Positions 32,930-44,570 of a stretch of 64,000 nt of DNA are shown piece by piece. The stretch comes from Nemophila menziesii (taxonomy: Eukaryota > Streptophyta > Magnoliopsida > Boraginales > Hydrophyllaceae). Under the pieces are notes generated by a model, which worked only from the letters and a program-made list of their open reading frames with translations, was not told where the DNA came from and made no database searches. Both the position numbers and the translations under genes were made by a program. How positions within the stretch are numbered: the first letter of the stretch is position 1; every line of letters begins with the position of its first letter. The stretch covers positions 20,919,620-20,983,619 of the forward strand of contig JARWIR010000021.1 in NCBI GenBank assembly GCA_029959085.1, in the 5' to 3' direction.

Positions 32930-33245
32930 AAAGTTAATTACACAGGTTTAGAAAGTTAAATGGTCCAAAGACCAAAAGATCAGTCCATTGATCAAATTAT
33001 GTTGCGATACATGCATTTAGACAAAACATCTGCCATCCCATTGAGTTTCTTATTGATATAAGTGACTTTTTATAAAGAAAATTTAGAAAGTCAGCTTTTC
33101 ATTTTCTTTCATTTTGAAAATGAAACAGTAAATTTGCCACTAAAAACCTGAAATATGAAAAATAGCTTGAAAAGAGATACTCTGTTGGTTGGGGAAGCCC
33201 GACTTTTTCATAGCGAGTAAGACAGTCCAACATTCTCTCTCAATG
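32930..33245 (-). pseudogene. LINE RNase H C-terminal fragment
   Basis: Minus strand. It encodes ECWTVLLAMKKSGFPNQQSI near 33160-33225, aligned by eye with the RNase H of the LINE at 19900-20574, then a WQIYCFIFKM block. Near 32990-33060 is the terminal VTYINKKLNGMADVLSK, the N-AD-L-A/S-K end of the domain. The middle catalytic SDN motif is deleted. Several frame changes. Confidence 0.6.
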
Positions 33246-33339
33246 AGGCCATAGTCCTCTTTATTTTTCAAAAAATAATGTTATTTATTCTGTAAAAATA
33301 AAATAAAATTATATTATATCTTTTGACTTCTCCTAAATT

Positions 33340-33500
33340 TCAACAATTCCCTAAATTTTTTTAATTTATTTTAGTTATGTAAATATTTTGAAGCAATTGA
33401 GAGAAGAGAAAAGAAGACTAATACCAATAAAAACGTTTTGTCCATCTTTGAGATTTGTCTTTTTTAGTTCTTAAATACAATATATGGAGAAATTTAAGGT
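33340..33500 (-). pseudogene. Second copy of the protease 5' end (signal peptide and leader)
   Basis: Minus-strand sequence matching 27990-28160: the leader 'tcaaagatggacaaaacg' and a signal peptide starting MDKTFLLVLVFFSLLSIASK, with ATG at about 33443. It ends within the first 30 codons. It shows that the protease gene was duplicated at least once, apart from the inverted 3' copy. Confidence 0.55.
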
Positions 33501-33829
33501 ATTAGTCAAAGGTAGGTTTTAAGCTGACATATTAATTATCAACTTTAAAGTTGATGATGTGTTTTTTTTTGTGATGGATAAATTCATTCACGAGTCACTA
33601 TTTTGGAAGTTTGTTGGGTCTAAGTCAACCTGGTTATCGGTCTCGGTTCTCTGGTGCACCGGACTGGTCGGTTCCGGAACCGGACCGAATCAGAGCTGGT
33701 TGACGGTCCTGAACCGCTCCGAACCGGGGAATTCCTTATACTTTCGGTTCCTTAAAAAAATAATAGTTTGGACTGGTCTGGACCGATAAGGATTTAATTT
33801 TTTTTATGTGGATCCATTAATCCACCGAC

Positions 33830-34850
33830 TTAAACAAAACAACCCAACCCATTTACTTTATTCCCCCACCCCACCGAAATCTCTTTACTCTCTCTGGCTC
33901 TCTACGAATCAATTACTCTCTTTTTCTCATCTTTTGATTAATCTGTAATTCTCAACCTAATCCAATGGTTGAATCTAAAGTATATAGTATATTATGTATT
34001 ATGGATTTTAATAATTCTTTGGTAAGGTTTTGATTATCAACTATGGTGGTTTTTTGGTTTTGGGTATTCTTGATCTTCATCAATTTATATGAAATGGTAA
34101 TCTTCATCAGTTTATATCAACTCTTGTCTATTTTCTAGCAATTGGATTAATTTTCTATCTTTAATTATCTTGTATTCTTGTGCATGGGTGAATTAATCTA
34201 TTATGTGGATGATTTTATCCATTTGGGTTGAAGATTGGTGATGCAATTGTGGGTATTGTCTTCTATACTCCCTTTTCTTTGATTAACTTTTATTATTTTG
34301 CAAACTGATTTTCAAAATTGAGAATATTTAGCATAAACTCTTTATGTGATTCCAAATTGACAATATTTTGAGGGAAATAGCTATATAAAGTGCTTGTTAG
34401 TTGAGAAATTGTTCACCTAGTGACTTGATTGGTTGAATTTGCTTAAAAAGAGGACATGTTGTATTCAATTCCCTTCTGAGATACTAGTGGTATGATTAAC
34501 TCGTGGTGGCTCGATTAAGATTTGGTGGTTTGATTTTGTAATAGTGTCTTGATTATTCGAAGTACTTGGAGGTGGTTTGGGTTTGAAAAACACCGAGATA
34601 TGGTGATGGTGGATGGTGGATTGACGAATTCTTCCATATGGTTTGTCTAGTTCATCTATAATCTTCAATTTTCACTTCTATATTGTTTTTTATCTATTTA
34701 TTGTGATGATTTCTTTGATTATTCTTATTGTCATGTTGTAATGGTTCTCCGATGATGAAGATGTGATTTCTTGCTGATGATTTATGTATTCATCTACTAT
34801 GGTAAGTAGATGGCTTTGAACCCATGTGTATTTAATATGATGTAGAGTGA
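33830..34850 (+). other. Non-coding left interior of the hAT element
   Basis: A C/T-rich stretch at 33860-33960 ('tctctctggctctc') resembles a plant 5' leader and could be the untranslated first exon of the transposase gene, with the rest a long intron. No coding frame. Confidence 0.35.
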
Positions 34851-34854
34851 TTTT

Positions 34855-35232
34855 GGATTTTCTGTAATTTTTGATACTCGGCTTTGAAAAGAAAATCACT
34901 TGATGTTGATAAATTTGAGAGAAAATCAATGGTTTGTGCTATATTAGTCCTGTTATTGGTGAAGTTGTCTACAATTGTTGAACATATTTTCTAAAATTGT
35001 GACTTTAGTCCCTGTGTATCTTGAAAAGTATATGTGTTGGATTTTCTGCAATTTTGGTCCCGTTGATACTCGGTTTTGTAAAGAAAGTCACTGGTTTTTG
35101 ATTATTTTTTGGTAATTCTTAAAGGTTTGTGCTAGATTGGTCCTGTTTTTGGTAAAGTTGTCTACATTTGTTGAAATGAATTTTGAAAATTGCAAGTTTG
35201 GTCCCTTTGTATCTTGAAAAATATATGTGACA
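34855..35232 (+). repeat. Diverged tandem duplication, about 184 bp x 2
   Basis: Units at about 34855-35038 and 35039-35232 share 'ggattttctg', 'gatactcgg', 'ggtttgtgcta' and 'gttgtctaca' in the same order. They include the phrase 'gtccctttgtatcttgaaaa', which is related to the periodic text in the LARD interior. Confidence 0.65.
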
Positions 35233-35991
35233 ATTTGGATAATGAATATAATATTCGAATTTGCATGTTTGGTCCCTTTGAAATCAAAATTTGCGAATTG
35301 GAGGAATTGGTTAAGAATGTTAAGATCAAGTAGTTGAAATTGTGGGTTTAATTGATGGAAATAGTTGAAATCATCCCCTTCTTTAAACAAAAATAATGAT
35401 ATACTTTTATATATACATTCTTTGATGACAAATTGGCCCCTTATCTTTCATAAAGTTTGGATTTGGATATAAATGAATTTCTGAATTGATGATTTGAAAT
35501 CTGATTTTTTGTATTTTAGTCCGTCCACGATTTTGAATTTCCTCTTTTGGATAAACTTTACAACTTGGGCGGTTTTGGTGATGACAATGCATTACTAAAT
35601 TGTGTTTAAGTTTAGAATTCTTGAATTGTAATATGAAATTGCCAAGTTGTATTTCTAACATTTGAAAATGTAAATGGGGTTTAAGTTTTCTTATTTGTGG
35701 ATTAAAGTAGGGGGTGATTTCAAAATTCTGAAATTCTATTAAATGGGTTGATTCTAGTCACTTCAAAACCAGTAAAGATCTTTTGCAATAAATGTTTTGA
35801 TAGAAAAAAAGAACTATTTTCAGCATTGTATTTATTCTCTTAAAAAAGTCACATCTCATCTACTCAATTAAATCCAACTACCATCTTTAACCTCCGTCCT
35901 TTTAGCTTATATAAGTGTGTCTATTTCATTTGTAATACTCACCTTGCAAACAATTGTTATCTTACGAAACAAAAGTCTTCATTTTTATCTA

Positions 35992-37543
35992 TGATGTCTC
36001 CCCATTTGTGATGATTTAATCTTATTTGGAGACATCATTTGTAGTGTTTTAGGAAGTCTAGTAGTCGATTTTATAATGCATTATTGCACTTTCCTATTTC
36101 TTGTCTTGATTTGATTATTTATTACTTTTAGAGCATATTAGGTTTAATTTATTTATTTAGTGTGAATCTTTAAAGATATATAGTAATTAATTAGATAAAA
36201 AATCAAGTCTAAAGAGATAAAGGAAAAAAGATATGCATGAAAATTGGAGATAAGGAAAGAAAAGAGATTATATGGAAAGATAAAGTTGTCAAATAAATCT
36301 GAATTCCAGGACCTACGACCATAGAAGTGATCATAACTCAAGATTGGCTAATAATTTAGAAGAATGGTCTGAATCAAAGTTATAGAGCTTTCCGATACGA
36401 TCAGTTTCGACTATTGGAACGCGTCAAACGGATAAGTATTGAAGGAGTTACTTCCAAAACAAAACAGCGGCAGATTGTTACCTTTTCTATATTTTAGGGT
36501 TGCGAATTCGAGTTGGGATTGGAGTCCATGTTACTTGTCTTCCACTCCAAGAAAATGAATTAGGTCTTCCCACACACCTATAAATACACCCTTAAACCAT
36601 TGTAAACATGTCCTTACTCAGTGCCAAGTATAGGCGTAGTCCTTGCTTGTACTTTTTCAGTTTTAAATAGTAGCTTAGTCCTTTAATTTAATATTCATCC
36701 TTAGTATCAAGCTATTCATCCAAGAAGCAAGCTGACCTGTAGAGGAAGACAAGAAGCAAGAAGTTGGAGAGTGACAAACTCCTCTTCTATATCTCACCTT
36801 CTCTATATTTAGGGTAATTAGCTATAGATTTGTGGTTTCACCATATTTCTAAGCTTTTATTTTGTAAGTTTTAATTTTAATTGTTGGGTTATTATTTTGT
36901 CTTAAATTTCGTAATACTATTTGTTATTTTAATTGATTTGAGATTGGCGTATATTGTTATTGTCTGCTTTGACTTATTGCTCTCACCCCTAGATTTGGCC
37001 AATCTTAGGACTATCCTTAGTAATTCAATTATTGACACCACCACATAATCGTCTATTAGTGATCCTACCTAGATAGACATAAAGGTTTGATTTAATCACC
37101 AATCATCACTCAGGATTCCCTGGTAGTGGAGAGGTTGCTCCTAAGTCCACCCTGACGGGGGTTAGGTAGAATTTAGAATTCCGGTTGATATATAATGCTC
37201 AATTAACTCTAAGGTTAGAATAACAACTTAGTAAAATAGACTCATATTAGTAATCCTAATTTATCTGACTTACATTCATATTTATTTATCTGTATTATTA
37301 TTTATTATTTCTCATCAGATAATTGATTCCTCTTATTATATTTTATTCTAAACATCTAAATTCATCTACTCTTATTTAATACAAGTAGATCTAACAGATT
37401 AAATCCCTACGAATGAACTTGACTTATCATTAAGACTTGCATACGATCTGTAATACTTGCAGTGAGTTTCTCGTGGTAGACAAGGTTGTGTGTCCTTTAT
37501 TATTATCTTATTTATCTATTTATTTATCACACCTTTTCCACCA
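35992..37543 (+). mobile_element. Solo LTR of an Athila-type element
   Basis: 1552 bp, starting TGATGTCTCC and ending TTCCACCA, flanked by a 5-bp TSD ATCTA at 35987-35991 and 37544-37548. The sequence follows the LTRs at 8433 and 51130, with a TATA box at 36579-36586 and the closing 'cttgcatacgatctgtaatac' block. No internal sequence adjoins it, so it is the product of LTR-LTR recombination. Confidence 0.93.
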
Positions 37544-37689
37544 ATCTACTTAACTTTATTTTTTCATTTCAACTTTCAAGTTTCTTTCATATCTTATTCA
37601 AACTAGCATTTGTATTTCAAACATCACAAGAAGGTAAACTATTTCGTCCCCTTTACTTTGTGTAGTTAACTTTGTGTATATTTAAATGA

Positions 37690-38500
37690 AAAATAACTCT
37701 TATTCTTTTATTAAGAAAAACCTTAAGTCTCGAAAATGCTCCCTACACTTTAGGTAAATGTGTAATAACCCCTATTCGTTGTTAAAAAGTCCCATACTCT
37801 TGAAAATGACCCCTAAACTATAGTTAAATGAAAAATAACCCCTAGTCTTTGATAAAACCCCCTTTAAGTCTCGAAAATGAACCCTAAATTATATTCAAAT
37901 GAAAAATAACCCCTATTCTTTGATGAAAAAACCCCCTTAAGTCTCGAAAATGACCCCTAAACTTTAGAGAAATGAAAAAGCACCCCTAGTCTTTGTAGAA
38001 AACCCCCTTAAGTCTCGAAAATGACCCCTAAACTTTAGATAAATGAAAAAGAACCCCTAGTCTTTGTAGAAAACCCCTTAAGTCTCGAAAATGACCCCTA
38101 AACTTTAGATAAATGAAAAATAACCCGTAGTCTTTGTAGAGAACCCCTGTAAGTCTCGAAAATAACCCCTAAACTTTAGATAAATGAAAAAGAACCCCTA
38201 GTCTTTGTAGAAACCCCCCTTAAGTCTCGAAAATGACCCCTAGATTTTAGATAAATGAAAAATAATCCCTAGTCTTCGATAAAAAACCCCTTAAGACTAA
38301 AAAATGACCCCTAAACTTTAGATAAATGAAGAATAACCCTAGTCTTTGATAAAAAAACCCTTAAGTCTCGAAAATGACCCCTAAACTATATTTTAAATGA
38401 TAAATAACCCCTATTATTTGATTAAAAAAACCCTAAGTCTAAAAAATGACCCCTACACTTTAGTTAAATGTGTAATAACCCCTATTCTTTGTTAAAATTG
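37690..38500 (+). repeat. Minisatellite, about 70-bp unit, about 11 copies
   Basis: Repeats of 'taagtctcgaaaatgacccc' / 'taaactttagataaatgaaa' / 'ataacccctagtctttgat' with a spacing of 65-75 bp. The units differ by substitutions and small indels. No gene inside. Confidence 0.9.
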
Positions 38501-38967
38501 CTAATGCTATCCATTTTTTTTGAAGAAAATCAACTGCTTGGATTACAAGGATTGTACACTACTACAAAGTATAATACAAAGGGTTTCAAGAGAGTCCAAA
38601 ACAGGTATAACTTTATTTAGTACAAGTATTTTTTATTTCAAGGCATTTAAATTCATTAAAATGGGGGTGAATTACCCAAGGAGTCTTGGGGACCATCTTA
38701 GTGCCATATAGGAACCAAGTGGATTCTCTGTTCTACTTAGAGGCCTCAAAATTGACAAATACCTTTACTACCCTTATAGTGTATATAAGACAAAAAAATA
38801 GATTCTTCTCTCTCCTCCATTACCATTAGTCTCTCTCTCCTCCATTACCATTAATCTCTCTCCTCCTTTATCAATTTTTCTATCTCCTCTTTCATTAACT
38901 ATTAATAAATTCCAGCTCCGACCTCCGACCTCCGACCACCGACCACCGCCGGCCACCGCCGGAAAAA

Positions 38968-39290
38968 GTATTGAGCATAAAGTACTGAGCATAAAAGTAC
39001 TGAGCATGGAAAAAGTACCGAGCATAAAGTACTGAGCATGGAAAAGTACTGAGTATAAAGTACTGAGCGTGAAAAAAGTACTGAGTATCAGAAAAATTTG
39101 CTGATTATTCGAATTTTTTTATTGAGTAAATATACTGAGCATGATCGTTTAATCAATAAAATTGCTGAGCATGCTCATTTAATCAATAAAAGTGCTGAGC
39201 ATTTCTCGTATAAATCATTAAAATTGCTGAGTATTTCTCGTATAATCAGTAAAAGTGCTGAGTATTTCTCGTATAATCAGTAAACTTACT
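38968..39290 (+). repeat. 'AAAGTACTGAGCAT' degenerate array inside the MULE
   Basis: About twenty variants of 'ctgagcat' or 'ctgagtat' at 11-35 bp spacing, changing to 'tgctgagcatttctcgtata' units toward the right end. It begins straight after the CCGACCACCGCC block. Confidence 0.85.
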
Positions 39291-40099
39291 GAGTTTTCAC
39301 AAGTATTAGGGCAATTCTGCTAATTAGTCTTTGCAAAATTAAATAAAATTATATTACAAAAAGTCATAAAAGAAAAAGTAACAATGCTAAAAAATTCATA
39401 CAAGAAAGAAAAAGAAAAAATTAATATTATTAATTCTTGAAATTGTATTAATAAAAGAAGGACAACTCATATTTACACAGAAAAAAGATAAAAAGCTTGA
39501 AAGGACTGTTGAGCATTTTTCAAACTTTGTTGAGCATCTTTTGCAAATATTTGCTCCATCTTGGTGAATAACCAATCAAAACTTTGACCACTTGCTAAGT
39601 GGGTTCAATTATGTTCAAGCAAATACAGCTCTTGTATTAAACGATGCAGTAAACACAAATCTCCATTTTTTTAAAACCATATGAAACACAACTTAACAAG
39701 TTGCTGAAAATAAGTGACCCAGTCAGCGAGCCCTAGTTCCTCATCATCTCTAAGATTACCAAATGCATCTAAAGCTTTATTCATCATTTCATATATTGTG
39801 AAGTTTAATTTACGCCTCTTCCTAAAATAGTATAATGATTATCAGATAAGACAATTCACATATCTAAAGGTTTTTTATTAAAAAAAATTAAAATGAAAGA
39901 TAAAAATCAGAATTATAATTACCTTAGATGGTGATAACTTGTACAAAGAAACTGAGTTGCTGATCCATTTATGACAAGCGTGAGGAAAACTATACCACCA
40001 AAACAGCCGCTGCTCTTGATTGGTTATTTACCAAGAGCCACCACCAAAACAGCTGCTGATCTGTTGAATACCATATTTAATATCAAAATCGTCCTAAGC

Positions 40100-40375
40100 T
40101 GAAGCAGATCGAGCCACCACCACGCACCACCATCTCTTGATTCACGGAGGTGCGCTGCCGCCAGTCTCTACCACCACCTCGAACCACCATCTCGCACCAC
40201 CACCTCTTAATCTACGGAGGTGCGCTGCCGCCAGCTTCCACCACAAACCTGAACGAGCTCCGAGCTCCATCTCACAAGATTCACCAGCAGCAGCCATGGC
40301 CATGGCTGCTATTAGAAAGTTGAGTAACCAAAAAAAAAACTGCAGGAGAGAAGAGAGAGAAACAGATGGGGTTTG
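40100..40375 (+). other. GC-rich segment in the MULE, possible captured fragment
   Basis: 'ggaggtgcgctgccgcc' occurs twice (40146 and 40217) within a diverged repeat of about 70 bp. The segment ends near an ATG in a 'gccatggccatggctgc' context. I do not recognise a protein; the 79-codon frame here is low-complexity. MULEs often carry host gene pieces, so that is the inference. Confidence 0.3.
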
Positions 40376-40769
40376 ACTATTTTTTTAGGGTTTAGAATTA
40401 ATTGTAAAAAGGTTAATATATATAAGAAATAAAAAATAAAAAGGGGCAAAAAGGTAATTGGAATTTTTGTTTGTAGTGTTAATTTTTTGATGTGGCCTTT
40501 AGAAAGAAAAGAGAATTCACCCGGTCTTCTTGGGTCTTGGGGTGGTGTCCCCAAGACTCCTTGGGTAATTTTCTCTTAAAATGGTTTGTAATAATTTTTT
40601 TATTTTTAAAGATTTTAATTCTTGTATTTTACTATCATGGTTTGTTTTATATGTATGTTTGCAAACTTAATTAGATTACTAGGTTCTCGACTATTAGTTT
40701 ACTAGGTAATCGTCTATTAGTTAACAAGGCAAACATATAATCTATAAGGGAAATATATTTTAAAATCAA

Positions 40770-41365
40770 GTAAATACTTCAAACAAACCAAATCAAACTA
40801 TATGTTTTCCTAATAAGCTTAACTCTATATTTTTAAAACAAAAATAAACTCTATTTTTCTAAATAAATTCAACCAAAGCAAATCAAACCAAAGTAACATT
40901 ATTTTTCAAAAAAAAAAAATTCAACTATATGTTTTTCTAAATAAACTTAACTATATATTTTTAAAACTAAAATAAACTCTATATTTTCCCAAATAAACTC
41001 AACCAAACCAAATTAAACCAAAGTAAACATTATTTTTCAAAACAAAACTCAACTATATGTTTTCCTAAAATAAACGTAACTATATATTTTTAAAACTAAA
41101 ATAAACTCTATATTTTCCTAAATAAACTCAACCAAACCAAATCAAACCAAAGTAAACATTATTTTTCAAAACAAAACCCAACTATATGTTTTCCTAAATA
41201 AACTCAACTATATATTTGTAAAACTAAAATAATCTATATATTTTCATAAATAAACTCAACCAAACCAAATCAAATCAAAGTAAACATTATTTTTCAAAAA
41301 AACCCAACTATATGTTTTCCTAAATAAACTCAACTATATATTTTTAAAATATGACTACTATTTTT
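40770..41365 (+). repeat. Minisatellite, about 126-bp unit, about 4.7 copies
   Basis: The marker 'tatatgttttcctaa' (or a close variant) recurs at about 40801, 40925, 41053, 41181 and 41307, each followed by 'aactatatatttttaaaac' and 'caaaccaaatcaaacc'. The array ends about 45 bp before the hAT transposase start codon. Confidence 0.9.
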
Positions 41366-41412
41366 AAAAAATAAACTTGTACTAAAAAATAACCCTCGTG
41401 CATTTAGATACC

Positions 41413-43720
41413 ATGTCTTCATCAAGATCCAGTGGGCGAAGTAGCAGTAGTGGATCTAGAGAACGTGCAAACCAACTTCAAGCAGTCGAAATACAAGCCT
41501 AAATAGATGCTCTTAAGGCACAACAACTTCAGCTAAGCGAAAGCAGTGTTTCTCACGAAATAGAAGGTATAAACCTACAACTAAAAAACGTTTAAAAACT
41601 TAGCCTTAAAATATTAAATTATCGATAAACCGTAGATTTAGATGCCGAGACATATCTAGACCGCACTAGAGTCAAGATGGACAGTCAACCGGAAGAATAC
41701 GTAACATCGGAAGAAACCCCTCCACCCGGTGATGAAACCGATGATATGGACGCACAACAACCACCAACAAAGGGAAGAGAATCAAGATCACCAGCGTTGG
41801 ATTACTTTGTGAAGGACAAACCACGCCCTGGTATGGATAAATGTAAGGTATGCAAAACCTCATACAACATACCTGCTGATAAATCTACTGCTAAATTTGT
41901 GAAACATATAAGAAACACCCATAAGGCAGTCAATAACCTAACACAAACTACAATTGACTCCCAAACCAGCAAATCCTTTACCCCTAACATCGAACTCACT
42001 CGTAGAGAAATTGTAATATACATTTCATGTGATGCTAAGTCGTTTAGTCACGCCGAGAGTCCTCATCTAGCTAGGTTCATAAGAAACTCACAATACCCGT
42101 ATTACGAGCCTATACCAAGGACTACTCTAATGAAGGTTAAACTATATAATGAGCTTAAGGTTAGTCTTGCAGACGAGCTTAAACATCTAAGCAGCAGGTG
42201 TTGCTTAACAGCCGACATGTGGGAAGCCAAAAATGGCTTGAAGATACTGGGAATAACCTGTCATTGGATTGATCCAAAGTGGTTGCTCCAGAACTCATAA
42301 TATGTTTTTGTGTAGTGAGTGAACACCCTACTAGCAATAACATCAACGATTTAATAACTGCTACCGCGTTGACCTATAATATTTCTGGTCGAGTGCTTTC
42401 GTGTACGTTTTACAACGACACAAATATGGTTGCCACTATTCCCGACCTTATTAGTCACTTCACCGATAAATCAGCGTATTACCACGAGCTATTTCATATC
42501 CAGTGTAACTGTCATATAATTAATCTGATAGTAAACGACGATATTGAGGGTGTTGGTGTGAGTTATCACGTAGTATCAGATAAGAAGATTGTGGGACCTA
42601 ATAGAGTGAAGAAGATTAAAAAAGCATCCATGTGTATTAGAAACACTTCACCATTATCGAGGGCCTATAAAAATAAATGCAAGGCTACAAGGGTTAAATA
42701 TAAGAGATTATGTTTAGTATGTCCTACCAGATGGAATTCAACACACTTGATGTTGGAACATGCGTTGGAGTATAAGGATATTATAACAAGCATCAACAAC
42801 GAGAACTTGGCCGACAACTTTATTGAAAGTAGGGATTGGGATACCATTAGCCAATTATGCGGTTTTTTCCAACTTTTTACCTACACAACAACAGTATTAT
42901 CGGCAACATACACTTATACGAGTCACCGGGTATTAGAAATGGTTTACGAGATGGCTTTACATATGACAGATAATACTTTAACTAATGGACTCCGAGATAT
43001 AATTATACGGATGATGGACAAGTTCTTGAAGTACTATGACCCTTTCCCATACGCTTTTGCGATATGTTGTGTCCTTGATCCGTGTTACAAGTTGTCGTAT
43101 ACAAGGTAATTTATCTTAGAATTTTTTTAAAATAATAGTTATCCCGACGTTGAGACCAATGCATACATGAAAGAGGAGATAATGTGTGACTTGTACAAGA
43201 CTTATAATGATAGGTTATGTCGCAATGGTAGACCAACCCGTATCCCACAACCAGTACAGGTGGGTGTTGTGAGATCCAGAGTTGGAAAGATGATAGCAAC
43301 ATCAAACACATCGACACCAAGCATCAACCAAGACATAATTAATGATCTAACATTTTACCTTAAGTCTGCCCATGAGCCGCATGTGGAAGACTTTGATATC
43401 CTGGGTTATTAGAGAAAGTATGCTAGTGGACCTGTTTTATCTCTCATGGCACGTGACTTGCTCACTATTCCAACTTTCTCAGTTCCTTCAGAGTCGGCTT
43501 TAGCGAGGGTAAGAAACAACTTTCCGATCAGCGGCAGCGTATGATCAGGTCTACATTAGAGAGGGTGGTGGAGCTATAAGACTGGATGAATGCATACACA
43601 CGAACACAGGACCAATTGAATGCTTCATCTGAAGAAGAGGATTTAGCGTTCAACTTGTCTAGCTCTAGTGACGGTTCAGGCCCTTCAGAATCATACCAGG
43701 CCGATGAAGACGAGTGGTGA
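41413..43720 (+). pseudogene. hAT transposase (BED zinc finger), broken
   Basis: An Ac-like hAT transposase. Exon 1 is 41413-41566 (Ser-rich start), with donor GTATAA. A 75-bp intron ends at 41641 and exon 2 keeps phase (a GAT codon across the junction). Domains in order: BED zinc finger with CKVCKTSYNIP and KHIRNTH (about residues 105-135), transposase core with SRCCLTADMWEAKNGLKILG and CHWIDPKWLL, then HIQCNCHIINLIV and CPTRWNSTHLMLEHAL, and the C-terminal hATC dimerisation block (FDILGY, PVLSLMARDLLTIPTFS). Lesions: a stop in exon 1 at 41500, a frameshift at about 42285, an interruption at 43109-43140, and a stop at 43411 after ILGY. It ends near 43720. Confidence 0.88.
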
Positions 43721-43729
43721 GTTCATTCT

Positions 43730-44370
43730 CGTAATTTATATATTTAAAGTTATTTATCAAAAAACTTACTAACACTTTTACTATGGGAGTTAAAAAAACT
43801 ACGTGGTAGCTTGATCCTTTTCTGAGTATGCATTTCACGCTACTTACAGATAAGGTACGTAGGCAGCCTAAATTCTATGGGCTTAGCCACCAACCACCCC
43901 CCCCTTTTCTCACAGGTCATTCTTCTGGTGTAGTTGCAATGTACTCTGTTATGTATTATCTCAAATATAGTTGTAACAATTTCTTTTATTATAACTTGCA
44001 ATTTATTTAATCAATATTTTTTATATGTCTGAATTGTATTTGTATGACTATATCAATAGAAAATCCACTATTTATCAATAACAGTCTAACATATAACAAT
44101 ATTAAATAAATACAAATTAAGTATGAACAAAAAAAATTTAGTAAGTCAAGGAAAAAATAATTTATGCTTTTAAACAAACAAATAAAGTAATTATAAATTA
44201 AATATGATTTTGGTATCTTTAAATTAAACAAACAAATTAATAAAATACAAATTAAAAATTATTTATGATTTTAAATAAACATGTTTCTAAAATTATCTTT
44301 AAAAAAACTCCTTAATAAATCAATTTTTCAAAATTTAAAAGTAATAAAATCAAGATTTATTAAACAAAAA
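43730..44370. other. Right interior of the hAT element, no gene
   Basis: AT-rich with a C-run at about 43899. Nothing coding. The GC-rich subterminal repeats begin at about 44380. Confidence 0.5.
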
Positions 44371-44570
44371 AAAATTATGGTCGGAACCGGTAAGAACCGG
44401 ACCCAGAACGGTACTGGTAAGACCGGTTTGTCTCCTTCAAGTGTCTCTTCGAGAACCGACCGAACCGGTCCGGTAAGGGTAGCACACCGGTAAGCCGGAC
44501 CGTACCGATAAGGCCCAGGTCCGATAATGACCGGTCCGAAACAGACCAATAGCCACCATGAGGTCTAAGT

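Larger units (their letters stand above)
38665..40575. mobile_element. Non-autonomous MULE (1911 bp)
   Basis: TIRs share AATTACCCAAGGAGTCTTGG and a few bases beyond; the left end starts GGGTG and the right end GAGAA just outside this block. The flanks have an exact 9-bp TSD TTAAAATGG (38656-38664 and 40576-40584). No transposase. The interior has CT-rich stretches, a GCC/CGACCTCC-rich block (38920-38965), a 'gtactgagcat' microsatellite-like array (38968-39290), and a GC-rich right part (40110-40300) that could be a captured gene piece. Confidence 0.9.
33626..44562 (+). mobile_element. Probable autonomous hAT transposon with nested insertions
   Basis: Both ends are marked by clusters of CGGTCCGG / GAACCGG-type repeats (33640-33790 and 44380-44545), the usual hAT subterminal pattern. 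The flanks carry the same 8 bp, GTCTAAGT, at 33618-33625 and 44563-44570. The ends are only weakly inverted (CAACCTGGTTATCGGTCTC against CTCATGGTGGCTATTGGTCT). A hAT transposase gene lies at 41413-43720 near the right end. The interior holds a solo Athila LTR and a MULE, which explain about 3.5 kb of the 10.9-kb length. TSD and content fit; imperfect TIRs leave doubt about the exact limits. Confidence 0.6.

Noticed and set aside
31440..33245. A single LINE covering both the zf-RVT and RNase H fragments
   Set aside because: On the minus strand the order would be reversed (RNase H before zinc domain), so they are separate remnants.
34465..35661. Minus-strand frames in the hAT left interior
   Set aside because: AT-rich, low-complexity translations; overlap a non-coding tandem duplication.
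37690..38500. CRISPR-like array
   Set aside because: Repeats are contiguous 70-bp tandem units without unique spacers, in a plant nuclear context.
41802..42847. Minus-strand frames opposite the hAT transposase
   Set aside because: Shadows; the plus-strand frame has the BED and hAT motifs.
43105..43138. Intron in the hAT transposase
   Set aside because: GT...AG fits, but 34 bp is too short for a plant intron; more likely a small lesion.
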